Translations under genes and position numbers: made by a program
DNA from: Methylacidiphilum kamchatkense Kam1
GTDB taxonomy: Bacteria > Verrucomicrobiota > Verrucomicrobiia > Methylacidiphilales > Methylacidiphilaceae
DNA: 64,000 bases
Assembly (NCBI RefSeq): GCF_007475525.1
Contig: NZ_CP037899.1
Location: forward strand, 682,001-746,000
Direction: 5' to 3'
Part shown: piece by piece, positions 44,606 to 53,299 of the stretch
How the letters are laid out: each line of letters starts with the position of its first letter
Position numbering within the stretch: the stretch's first letter is position 1
The notes under the pieces: generated by a model
What the model was told of the DNA's origin: nothing
What the model saw: only the letters and a program-made list of their open reading frames with translations
The model's database searches: none

Positions 44606-45900
44606 TGCTGACTAGGAATGGCTGGAGGCTCTCCGCGGTGAATGGAAATTTTTTCGATCCATCGAATTCTTTCGAAAACGGATGGATGGCTTTCGTAGAA
44701 CATGGAATAGAGGGGATCGGAATCGTAAGTTAAGTAATTTGTAGAAACGATTTTTTTCAGTGCCTCGATCAGCGGTTCTGCGGCCCATTTCAAGGCAGCG
44801 AAGGCATCTGATTCTTTTTCAGCCTTTCTCAAAAGCCAGTTTTTTAAAGGTTCTAGCGGATAAAGTAAAATAGGCAAGAGCACGATTGCCAGTCCAAAAG
44901 TGGATGGAGACCAGTTTGGATCCAGGCTAAATGCAGCTATCCAAGTTTTATGGGTGTCAAGTAGATTAAGGAAAAGAAACATGACCAATCCTCCCAAAAG
45001 GGTTACAAGTCGACTTTTCCAAAGATGACCTAGCCGGTAATGGGCCAATTCATGGAAAAGTACTGCAATAAGTTCCTCCCGGTCTAATTGATTGGTCAAC
45101 GTGTCGTAGAGTATAATACGGCGGTGTTTCCCGAAACCTGTCAAAAAAGCGTTGCTGTGGAGGGAGCGTTTGCTTCCTTCCATAACAAAGATCTGATGAA
45201 TGGGAAAACCATTTTTTTTGAATATTTTTTCTATTTTATCTTTTAAGTCTTTATCTTCCAAGGGTTTTAAACGGTAGAAAAGGGGAATAATCCACACGGG
45301 AAGCATCCATTCTATAAGAAAAAGGGCTATAATCCAAATGACCCAACAGTATAGCCACCACAAGGAAGAGAATTCTTTTATCCAGAGAAATAATAGAAAA
45401 AGTGGGCATAAGAAGAAAAGAGAGAGAATCCAATGGCCAACCTGATCAAAAAGGAATAAAATTGGAGTAGTTCGATTGAAACCAAATTGAGATTCAATCC
45501 CAAAAGTCCTAATGGCAGAAAATAGGGTTCTTAGGGTATCTTCTAGCCAGAGGATGGAGATCAAAAAACAGCAGCCTGACCAGATCTTTGGAAAAGGAAA
45601 AATCTTCCAAAATTCTTCAAACATTCTCAGTCCCCCAAAAGGGATCCAAAAAAGGAACAAAAGATAGAAAAAGACCGAACGAAGTTGCGCCAATTTGATT
45701 TTTTGGTTGGCATAAAGGTAAGAATCGGATGAAGAACTCAAAGAGGCAAAAGAAGTATTGTTGAAAGAGGGGGAGTTTTGTGAATTCTTTGTTTTCGAGA
45801 GATATTTGAGTTGTCTACTGCTTAGCCAGTAGTCCCAAGCGAGTTCAGCACTGGCAATAAGAACAACCAACCAAACAAAACTTTGCCCAAGGATAAGCAT
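44602..45900 (-). CDS. M48-family (Ste24-like) membrane metallopeptidase
   Basis: 432 residues. Several membrane helices (first at about 5-25, others near 75-100 and 150-200), the zinc motif 'AVLFHELAHYRLGH' (HExxH) about residue 280, and a third-ligand Glu region 'EKESDAFAALKWA'. The end 'YESHPSVFERIRWIEK' is typical of M48A/CAAX prenyl protease 1. Located in the inner membrane with the active site facing the cytoplasm. Substrates unknown, possibly misfolded membrane proteins. Convergent overlap of four bases with the upstream gene. Confidence 0.9.
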   Translation of the reverse strand: MLILGQSFVWLVVLIASAELAWDYWLSSRQLKYLSKTKNSQNSPSFNNTSFASLSSSSDSYLYANQKIKLAQLRSVFFYLLFLFWIPFGGLRMFEEFWKIFPFPKIWSGCCFLISILWLEDTLRTLFSAIRTFGIESQFGFNRTTPILFLFDQVGHWILSLFFLCPLFLLFLWIKEFSSLWWLYCWVIWIIALFLIEWMLPVWIIPLFYRLKPLEDKDLKDKIEKIFKKNGFPIHQIFVMEGSKRSLHSNAFLTGFGKHRRIILYDTLTNQLDREELIAVLFHELAHYRLGHLWKSRLVTLLGGLVMFLFLNLLDTHKTWIAAFSLDPNWSPSTFGLAIVLLPILLYPLEPLKNWLLRKAEKESDAFAALKWAAEPLIEALKKIVSTNYLTYDSDPLYSMFYESHPSVFERIRWIEKISIHRGEPPAIPSQH

Positions 45901-46054
45901 CTTTTTATAAAGGAATTTTAAGCAATTTCTTTACCAATAATTATGATAAAATAAATTTAGACGAACTAAAAATAAAAAAGATGGCTTATAAATTAATAGA
46001 TTTATTTGTGTACTTTCTTAATTCTTAAAGGAAAAACGGTCTAGAACAGAACAA

Positions 46055-46669
46055 ATGGCAAAGAAAATTAGTTTTTTGCTCTATTCTTTTTTTTACTTTT
46101 GGCTCATTGCTAATTCTTTTGCAGTGTCCACAGAAGAGAAAAAGGAGGGCAAATCTCCTGCTCCTACAGCAAAAATATTTGTAGTGGCCGAATATGGGCC
46201 AAAACTTCCTCCAGAAAATCTCCAGAACAATGTCGATCGATATATGGAAAAAGTCTCACGCACATTTGATACCTACGTGCAAAGGTCGGCAGCAAAAAAG
46301 AGGATGCATCTTTTGCCTTTTAGCTTTACTCCCTTACATGGTTTTGTAGCTCTTGGCTTCTATGTTAGCCCTTTGGGGGTGATTACTGAAAAAGTGTTTT
46401 TTATCGACTCTGGAGAAATGGCTGATTTGATAGAACAATGTTTGAGAGAAGCCTTAGGGAAGATGGCAGTTTTGGATCCCCCTTCAAAAGAACTTCAACA
46501 AGAGATTGGATCTGGTTTTTGGAAATTTTTTTGTTGTTGGTGGCCTGCGCAATATGAGGGGTTAAACGATGATCTTGAGACTGCCGCCCGATTGTTTAAT
46601 AGAGGAGGCAATTTTGGTCCAGGGGCGGGAGGAGGCATTCCTTTGGAGTTTCATCAAAGAAAAAAATGA
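46055..46669 (+). CDS. Secreted hypothetical protein
   Basis: 204 residues, no family recognised. Signal peptide 'MAKKISFLLYSFFYFWLIAN' with cleavage probably after NSFA. The mature part contains 'VEEYGPKLPPENLQNNVDR'-like text (actual start of the core: 'FVVAEYGPKLPPENLQNN') and a Trp/Cys-rich segment 'SGFWKFFCCWWPAQYEGL'. 'GFVALGFYVSPLGVITEKVF' resembles an energy-transducer-like beta hairpin, too weak to call TonB. It lies upstream of the DsbA-like gene by 36 bases, probably same operon. Confidence 0.6.
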   Translation: MAKKISFLLYSFFYFWLIANSFAVSTEEKKEGKSPAPTAKIFVVAEYGPKLPPENLQNNVDRYMEKVSRTFDTYVQRSAAKKRMHLLPFSFTPLHGFVALGFYVSPLGVITEKVFFIDSGEMADLIEQCLREALGKMAVLDPPSKELQQEIGSGFWKFFCCWWPAQYEGLNDDLETAARLFNRGGNFGPGAGGGIPLEFHQRKK

Positions 46670-46705
46670 GCCTTTAGATGTTGAGGGTTAGTAGCTTTTT
46701 TAGCA

Positions 46706-47844
46706 ATGGATAAGATATTTTTCCTTTTTTTATTTTGTTTTTTTACCATTGTAGCAATGCTTTGGGGACATCCAGCCGAAACTCTTTCTAATAGAGAGAG
46801 AGCCAGCGCCGAAGGCCCAAGAAAATACTTATTCCCCTTAGTAGGAGATTGGATGAAGGGTCCTGTTCGAGCACCTGCTTTTTTGATCGAATATGTCGAC
46901 TTTCAATGCCCGGTGTGTAAAAGGTATAATGAAATCAACAAAGAACTTTTGAAAGATTATCAAGGAAGGCTATTGATCATTTATAGACATAAACCTTCTC
47001 CGACGCATCCTTACAGTTTTATAGCTGCATTAAGCGCTGAAGCCGCTGGCAAAGAAGGATGTTTTTGGCAAATGGCTGATCTGCTTTTTGAAAAACAAGA
47101 TGAATGGGCCAATGCCCAAGATCCATGGAAATTATTTAGACAATATGCCCACTCTTTAAACATAGCCGAAGAACGCTTTTTAAGGAACCTGAAAGATCCA
47201 CAGCAGCAAAATAAGATCTTGAAGGATATCCAGAGTTCTCTTGCTTTAGGAGCGACGACGATTCCCTCTTTTTTCTTGAATGCTGAAAGGATTCCAAATC
47301 CTCAGTCATACGAAGATTTTAAAATACTCATTGAGGCTTCTCTTATTAAATCTAAAAAGACGCAAGTTCATGAGCATGCTGATATTAGAGTGGTGCTTGA
47401 TGGAAAGCCAGTGGATTTTTCGTTGCCTAAATTTCAGTCGAAATACGGTCAGGAGCTAGATCCCTATGTCCATTTGCATCATGGCAATGGGAAGGTGCTC
47501 CATAAACATAAAAATGGGATTAACCTCGGGTATTTTTTAAAACCCTTGGTATGGATTTTGGAAAAGATCATTTTAGCTTGGATACAGGTAAGAGATTTGA
47601 GCCCAGTGGCAATAAAGTTCTCCTGCTTTTTGTCAATGGTCGAAAAGAACCCTTAATGGATGCTTATGAACCTAAGGATCTTGATAGAATTCTTCTCTAT
47701 TTTGGACCAAATTCAGAGGAACTGATTGCTAAGGAATTGGCTCTTGTGAGTGATGAGGCCTGCATTTATTCTTTAAAATGCCCGCAACGAGGAATGCCTC
47801 CAGATGAAGAATGTACTGGGCAACTTGGTTCGGATTGTCAATGA
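46706..47844 (+). CDS. DsbA-like thioredoxin-fold protein with a -1 frameshift
   Basis: Frame one (from ATG 46706) encodes a signal peptide, then 'FLIEYVDFQCPVCKRYNEIN' (CPVC redox pair), 'RLLIIYRHKPSPTHPYSFIA', 'AAGKEGCFWQMADLLFEKQD' and the cis-Pro 'GATTIPSFFLNAERI'. After about residue 225 comes a second part rich in His ('YVHLHHGNGKVLHKHKNGI'). At T6A4 (47533-47542) the frame changes by -1 and then runs 'MDFGKDHFSLDTGKRF' to 'CTGQLGSDC', stop 47842-47844, overlapping the Mut7-C start. Shifted reading across the junction gives 'GYFLKTLGMDFGKD' without gap. Likely periplasmic oxidoreductase or chaperone. Confidence 0.78.
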
Positions 47845-48638
47845 GAAAAAATTCTGAGTCTCTCTCAATGGCAGCAGACGATGCTGCCAAGGAGTTTGAA
47901 TTAACCTTTCGCTTTTATTCTTTGCTGAATGATTTTCTTCCAGTCTGGAAAAGACAAAAAGAAATAAAAAAAGCCTTTGGCAAACATACCACTTTAAAAG
48001 ATGCCATTGAGTCTTTTGGAGTGCCCCATACCGAAATTGGACTCATCCTCTGTAATAGTCTTCCTGCTAGTTTCGAACAAAAAGTTATAGAGGGTGCTCT
48101 TGTGAGCGTTTTCCCTCATTTTAAAACGATCGACATTGGAAAATTAGCTCCAATTCTTTTTGAAAGGCCAAAACAATTTAAATTTATTCTTGATGTCCAT
48201 TTAGGGACCCTAGCTCGATATTTGCGACTGCTTGGCTTTGATACTCTCTACAACAATACCTATTCTGATGCGCAACTGGCAGATATTGCCTATGCAGAGG
48301 AAAGAATTTTATTAACGAGAGATCCAGGACTTTTGAAAAGAAAAAAAGTCAAGCAAGGCTATTTTGTCCGAGCCATTGAGCCCAGACTGCAAGCCATAGA
48401 AATCCTAAGGGAGTTCCATTTAAAAGAAAATCTTAGTCCTTTTGGAAGGTGCCTCCGCTGTAATGGCCTACTTCAATCTGTAAACAAAGTAGAAATTAAA
48501 AATGTTGTTCCTCCAAAAGTCTGTGAAATACATAATTCTTTTTTAAAATGTCAATGTTGTGCTAAAATTTATTGGCCGGGGAGTCATTATCATCGGATGA
48601 AGTCACTAGTTCTTTGGCTTCAGATTCATGCTTACTAA
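47841..48638 (+). CDS. Mut7-C RNase-domain protein with an N-terminal ubiquitin-like segment
   Basis: 265 residues from ATG 47841, overlapping the previous stop as ATGA. N-terminal part (1-90) resembles the Mut7-C ubiquitin-like fold: 'LTFRFYSLLNDFLPVWKRQK', 'SFGVPHTEIGLILCNSL'. C-terminal PIN-like Mut7-C domain: 'FILDVHLGTLARYLRLLGFD' (catalytic Asp), 'DAQLADIAYAEERILLTRD' and zinc ribbon 'GRCLRCNGLLQ..CQCC', ending 'KIYWPGSHYHRM'. Predicted nuclease; substrate unknown. Confidence 0.87.
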   Translation: MRKNSESLSMAADDAAKEFELTFRFYSLLNDFLPVWKRQKEIKKAFGKHTTLKDAIESFGVPHTEIGLILCNSLPASFEQKVIEGALVSVFPHFKTIDIGKLAPILFERPKQFKFILDVHLGTLARYLRLLGFDTLYNNTYSDAQLADIAYAEERILLTRDPGLLKRKKVKQGYFVRAIEPRLQAIEILREFHLKENLSPFGRCLRCNGLLQSVNKVEIKNVVPPKVCEIHNSFLKCQCCAKIYWPGSHYHRMKSLVLWLQIHAY

Positions 48639-48870
48639 CTTCTTTGGGTATGCCAGGATTTTATGCTTATCCCTTAAAAGTATGAATGAATTGTAGAAAG
48701 GGAAGGGATATTCCATAAAAATATACTTGTTTAGGGAAATTAAGGGATTGTTAAGAAGGTAAAATTCGTATATTTTTTCTTGACTAAAATATGATATTGT
48801 TGGGTTGTGTTTTGTGTTATTTTTGGGAATAGAATTATAAGTTTAAGTCTTTAGTTTATAGAGGGATACA

Positions 48871-49680
48871 TTGAAAAAAAAGTTAGATAAGTATAAAAAA
48901 TTCTTTGATCTTCTATCCCAATTGAAAAGTATGTTTTGTCCTGGATATCTGAAAGGGAATCTTCGCTCTTTTAATTTAATAAGTGATATTATCAAAGCCC
49001 TTTATGCAGTCTTAATAGAAAGTAAAAAGAACATCGTTTATGATTTATCAGTTGTAGTCCAAAATGAGATTGAAGAATTTTTCCGGATTCTAGGATTGGG
49101 TGAGCTCTGTATTTTTTATTCTAATGCTGGAGCTGTGTTTGCTGCTCAGCAAACCTTGTTTTCCGGTGTCTGGTGGGTAGAAAACAAAATCATTTCTGAC
49201 AAAGTTTCTAATTTGAGTATTGAAATCGGATTAATCCCTAGATTTGTATCTGCCGAACGAGAAGAACGTCTACAAAACTTGGATTTTGACACTATGCTTC
49301 CATCCCTCAAATCAACGAGCGTAGGATTTCAGGCACTCATCAGTTCTTTAGTGAGGGATACGAAAGGAAACCATTTGGCTATGAACGAAAAAAAGATTCA
49401 ATTGAATCTTCTTCCCCTAGTTCCTCAGGATAAAAAAACGTTGTTTAGCCTGTTACCAAAAACTGCAATTACAATTTATTCTCAACAAAAGCAGGCTTGG
49501 GTTTTTGGGACTCCATGGAAAAATATCTGGTGGATTGAAGAGCTTACCGATGTAGCAATAAATAGGAGGGAGTTAGGCCTACTTGTCTGCGAATTTCCTT
49601 ATTCCTTGTTTCCTGTTAGCTCAGAACTTAGAATAAGCGCTCGAAGACTAGAAAAAATAGCTGCCCAGCTAAAACCATAA
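48871..49680 (+). CDS. HupH/HyaF-like hydrogenase expression protein (divergent)
   Basis: 269 residues. TTG start 48871 is backed by GAGGG five bases upstream. The C-terminal 90 residues match the HupH C-terminal pattern: 'QLNLLPLVPQDKKTLFSLLP', 'AITIYSQQKQAWVFGTPWKN', 'IWWIEEL' and 'ELRISARRLEKIAAQL'. In HupH the comparable text has the same VTILSRGY...VWWV...AERL layout. The middle ('SIEIGLIPRFVSAEREERL') is compatible. HupH helps mature [NiFe] hydrogenases. Supported by the maturation protease and hypA 6 kb away; the match is distant. Confidence 0.55.
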   Translation: MKKKLDKYKKFFDLLSQLKSMFCPGYLKGNLRSFNLISDIIKALYAVLIESKKNIVYDLSVVVQNEIEEFFRILGLGELCIFYSNAGAVFAAQQTLFSGVWWVENKIISDKVSNLSIEIGLIPRFVSAEREERLQNLDFDTMLPSLKSTSVGFQALISSLVRDTKGNHLAMNEKKIQLNLLPLVPQDKKTLFSLLPKTAITIYSQQKQAWVFGTPWKNIWWIEELTDVAINRRELGLLVCEFPYSLFPVSSELRISARRLEKIAAQLKP

Positions 49681-49829
49681 TTTCACGAAATTTTCTTTTT
49701 TCCCTTTTCCCTATGCTCTAAAGTATTAGCCACATCTTACTTTTTAGGGCAACATAGTCCTCCTTACTGGTAAGGAAATAATCGACGGAGAGGCAAAAAT
49801 AGTTATGAAATGACTAGCTTTAATGCTGA

Positions 49830-51359
49830 ATGAAAAAATTTGTTTTTCTCTGTCCCCTTTCTCTAGGCCTTTTTCTACTCTTTGTTTTCTTTGGTGCTTC
49901 TAAATACAAAACCACAGGAAAACAACCTAAAGCTAAAGAGAATGTTTCTTTTTTCTCTAGGCTTGTAAAGAAAGCAAAAGAACTTTCATTCACTTCTTAT
50001 CTGCAGCCTCCACCAGTTCCTGCCCAACTTTCCAATCTTAGTTATGACCAGTGGTTTGGTATTAGTTTTAAAGATCCAAGAGGAATCATTCCCAATGAAA
50101 GTCGGTTTGTGATTAAGCCTTTTCCCTTAGGATATCTTTTCTGTCAGCCAGTTTTTCTCCATCTGATCACTGCCAATGGCGAAGAAAAGAACTATGATTT
50201 TGAACCTTCACTTTTTGATTTTAAGAACGTGGAGCTTGGGAAATTGCCAAAAAATCTTGGATTTTCTGGCTTTAGAGTATTTTATGATTCGAAAGAAAAA
50301 GGGGGATGGTTGGAACTTTTTTCGATTGTTGGGGCCAGCTATTTTCGCAGCTTGGGACTGGGACAGACCTGGGGCCTTTCAGCACGGGCTATAGCTGTCA
50401 ATACTACAGGAAGCAGTAAAGAAGAATTTCCGTATTATAGGGAATTTTGGATTGAAGAACCGAAAAAAGAGGATCGGTCCCTTTCTTTTTATGCGTTACT
50501 CGATGGAGAAAGTCTTACAGGAGCCTTTCATTTTTTATTTAGTCCAGGAGAAACGAGTAAACTGGAGATTGAAAATTACATTTTTTTAAGAAAAACAGTG
50601 GAAAAATTGGGAATTGCCCCTCTAACGAGCATGTTTCTACAGGGTGAAAATAGCCCACTTCTCTATAATCCTTTGCATCCAGAAGAACACGATTCCGATG
50701 GGCTTTCTATTCAGTTGGATACTGGTGAATGGATTTGGAGACCTTTGCAAAATCCACCCTTCTTTTCTTCCTTTGAATTTCCGATTCGTGGAAAGCTACT
50801 TGGGTTTGGATTGATGCAAAGAGATAGAAATTTCGACCATTATAAATCGCTCCTTCTTCATTATGAATCTAGGCCTAGTGCTTGGATTATCCCAAGTCAA
50901 GGATGGGAAGAGGGACATGTGGAACTTGTCGAGCTTCCCACGACAACAGAAACCAAAGACAACATTGTCTGTTACTTTGTTTCCAATACCCCTGCCCTTT
51001 CACAGAAGCAGTTTCACTATGCTTATACGATTTTTTGGGGTAGGGATGTGATAGCTGGTTCGGAGATTGGCCGTGTAGTTTCTACTCGCTACGCACAACT
51101 TGACAAGACCATCCGAGAGTATGTTGTGGATTTCTCCATTCCTGGATCTTCTGAAGGGTTGGATCCACAGCCTATTCTGCTTGTTGGACAGGGTGCTAAA
51201 TTGATTGAACTTAGAATAGAAAGAAATTCGTATGTCAATGGGTTTCGGTTAACTTTTAAGATTCAAAGGCAAGAAGCAGGACCCATCCCACTAAAAGCTT
51301 ATCTTGAAGCAAAAGACTTTCCTTTGACTGAGACTTGGGATTATGTCGATTTTCCATAA
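49830..51359 (+). CDS. opgG: Periplasmic glucan biosynthesis protein OpgG/MdoG, copy 1
   Basis: 509 residues. Signal sequence ('PLSLGLFLLFVFFGASKY'), then the OpgG core: 'LSYDQWFGISFKD', 'LGYLFCQPVFLHLITANGEE', 'LGFSGFRVFY', 'ELFSIVGASYFRSLGLGQ', 'GLSARAIAVNTTGSSKEEFP', 'YYREFWIEEPKKEDRSLSFY', 'IAPLTSMFLQGEN' and 'HDSDGLSIQLDTGEWIWRPL'. It adds branches to osmoregulated periplasmic glucans. First of a paralog pair followed by opgH. It lies 150 bases after the HupH-like gene. Confidence 0.93.
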   Translation: MKKFVFLCPLSLGLFLLFVFFGASKYKTTGKQPKAKENVSFFSRLVKKAKELSFTSYLQPPPVPAQLSNLSYDQWFGISFKDPRGIIPNESRFVIKPFPLGYLFCQPVFLHLITANGEEKNYDFEPSLFDFKNVELGKLPKNLGFSGFRVFYDSKEKGGWLELFSIVGASYFRSLGLGQTWGLSARAIAVNTTGSSKEEFPYYREFWIEEPKKEDRSLSFYALLDGESLTGAFHFLFSPGETSKLEIENYIFLRKTVEKLGIAPLTSMFLQGENSPLLYNPLHPEEHDSDGLSIQLDTGEWIWRPLQNPPFFSSFEFPIRGKLLGFGLMQRDRNFDHYKSLLLHYESRPSAWIIPSQGWEEGHVELVELPTTTETKDNIVCYFVSNTPALSQKQFHYAYTIFWGRDVIAGSEIGRVVSTRYAQLDKTIREYVVDFSIPGSSEGLDPQPILLVGQGAKLIELRIERNSYVNGFRLTFKIQRQEAGPIPLKAYLEAKDFPLTETWDYVDFP

Positions 51360-51374
51360 ACAAATGAAAGACAA

Positions 51375-52888
51375 ATGAAAGGCTGGATTGGGATTATTTT
51401 TTTTACCTGACATTTCTTTTCTTTTTTCCTTTGGAAGGTTTTTCTCAACCGAACTTCTGGGAAGAAATCAAAACAAAGGCTAGGGGGCTATCGAATCTAC
51501 CTTTTCGTGAGCCACGGAGCCGCCTTCCTAGCTGGTTAGAAAAACTCTCTTATGGCCAATGGGAAGCGATCCGATTTGATGCCAATAACAGTCTTTGGAG
51601 AGAAGAAAAACTTCCTTTTGAGATTCAGTTTTATCACTTGGGTTCCATTTTCAGGGTGCCCGTTACTATCTTTGAAGTAGTACATGAGCAAGAAAAGAAA
51701 ATTGAATTTTTGGAAAAATCTTTTTTTTATGGGCCTTCAATAGAAAAAAAGCCGATTGAGAGAGATATCGGTTTTGCTGGCTTTTCAGTTTATAGTACAG
51801 ACTGGCAGAAAAAAGAATATTGTATGATTGCAAAGTTTCTTGGCGCCTGTTTTTTCCAGGGACTCACTTGTGGACAAATCCCTGGAATAACAGCTCGAAC
51901 AATAGCTATCAATACGGCTTTAGCCGAAGGCGAGGAGTTTCCTTTTTTTAGAGAGTTTTGGCTTGTAAAGCCAAAAAAAGAGGATTCTGAGCTCGAACTC
52001 TACTCAATTGTGGATTCCCCTAGTATCACTCAAGCCTGTCGGTTTATTATTCTATCTGAGGGCTTCTCTACGGTGTGCAAAATTGATACACAACTCTTTT
52101 TTCGTTCTTCTCCAAAAAAAATTGGGATAGCTCCTCTGTCTGCCATGTTTGAGTATGGAGAAAATGGTCCCAAAGTCCTGTCGGATTATAGACCTCAGGT
52201 TCATGAGGCTGACGGACTACTAATTGAGTCGGCTACTGGAGATTGGACATGGAGCCCTTTGGAAAATCCTTCACGCTTGGTTGTAAAAGAAATAGCTAAA
52301 GGCCAACTTTTGGGATTCGGATTAGTTCAAAGGAATAGACTTTATGATCATTACCAGGATATCCATAGAAGCTTTCAGGATATGCCCTCTGCTTGGGTAC
52401 AGTTAAACAGCGGATTTCTAGAAGATGGAGAAGTTGAATTGGTGGAGGTTCCACTCAAAGATGATTTGAACAAAAACATTCTGCTTTTCTGGACGCCATC
52501 CAAAACCCCTTTTGCTGGTCAGTCACTGAGCTTTAGTTATTCAGTCTGTTGGCTCAAAGGAGAGGTGCCAGCAGAGGGAAAATTGGGCAAAGTCATTTCG
52601 GCAAGAGTGGATCGAACAAAGACATCTCAGGGTAAAACAGCTATGCTACTCAGTTTTAAGGGAGAATTACTGGAAGAGAATGCTGCTTTAGGATTTAATC
52701 CAGTGGTTCATGTTCTGTCGGGAGGAGAGCTCCTTTACGCTACTGTTGGATGGGAGGCTCAAGAAAAAACGGCGCTGCTAGAAGTGCAAATCCAGGAGAA
52801 CGGTAGAGAACCACTGCGAGTAGAAGGTTGGCTAGAAAATACAGGGAAAAAACTGACCGAAAGGTGGTATCAAGAATTGTTCAAATGA
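51375..52888 (+). CDS. Periplasmic glucan biosynthesis protein OpgG/MdoG, copy 2, frameshifted in signal peptide
   Basis: Main frame (from about 51405) is 485 residues of OpgG: 'LSYGQWEAIRFDANNSLWRE', 'FLGACFFQGLTCGQIPGITA', 'FFREFWLVKPKKEDSELELY', 'IAPLSAMFEYGENG' and 'EADGLLIESATGDWTWSPL'. The protein needs a signal peptide, and an ATG at 51375 supplies one ('MKGWIGIIFF') but in the +1 frame: it ends in TGA at 51408 after T8 (51397-51404). A -1 shift there yields the hydrophobic run 'IIFFYLTFLFFFPLEGF' before 'SQPNFWEE'. Paralog of copy 1, about one-third identical by eye. Confidence 0.85.
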
Positions 52889-53277
52889 AGGATAATCAAA
52901 TGGCATCTTTTCTAAAAGAGAGGCTTCTTTTCTATGCGAGCCTTTGTGCTTGTGAAGAAAAGGAGGCTAGGCAAGCTCTAGAGGAGGCTTTTAGCTCTGC
53001 GGATAATCCTGAAGGAGTTTTTGATACATTTAGATTTTTTTGTTCTGGTGCTAAAAATAATGAAGCCTTTCTTAGGCAGTGGATTGAGATGGAGCTGCAA
53101 CAGTTCTTTGAGGTCAAAGAAAATAGGTTTTGCTTTGATCCAACTTTTTCTAAGCCCTTAGTAGCAGCGATGCTGCCGATCAAAAGAAAATCAATGACGG
53201 CTTCTGTACTCTTGGAACCAAACCAGTTTTTGAAGATTGTTGCATTTTTGGGTCGGTTACAAAGGAAGTCTGCTTAG
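52885..53277 (+). CDS. Small protein between opgG and opgH, unrecognised
   Basis: 130 residues from ATG 52885, which overlaps the OpgG-2 stop as ATGA. No signal peptide. The sequence is helical and Cys-bearing: 'LLFYASLCACEEKEARQALE', 'GVFDTFRFFCSGAKNNEAFL', 'EMELQQFFEVKENRFCFDP'. No family identified. Its tight placement in the glucan operon argues for a role there; inference only. The end is 23 bases before opgH. Confidence 0.65.
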   Translation: MKDNQMASFLKERLLFYASLCACEEKEARQALEEAFSSADNPEGVFDTFRFFCSGAKNNEAFLRQWIEMELQQFFEVKENRFCFDPTFSKPLVAAMLPIKRKSMTASVLLEPNQFLKIVAFLGRLQRKSA

Positions 53278-53299
53278 TTTTATATAACGAAAAACCTCG

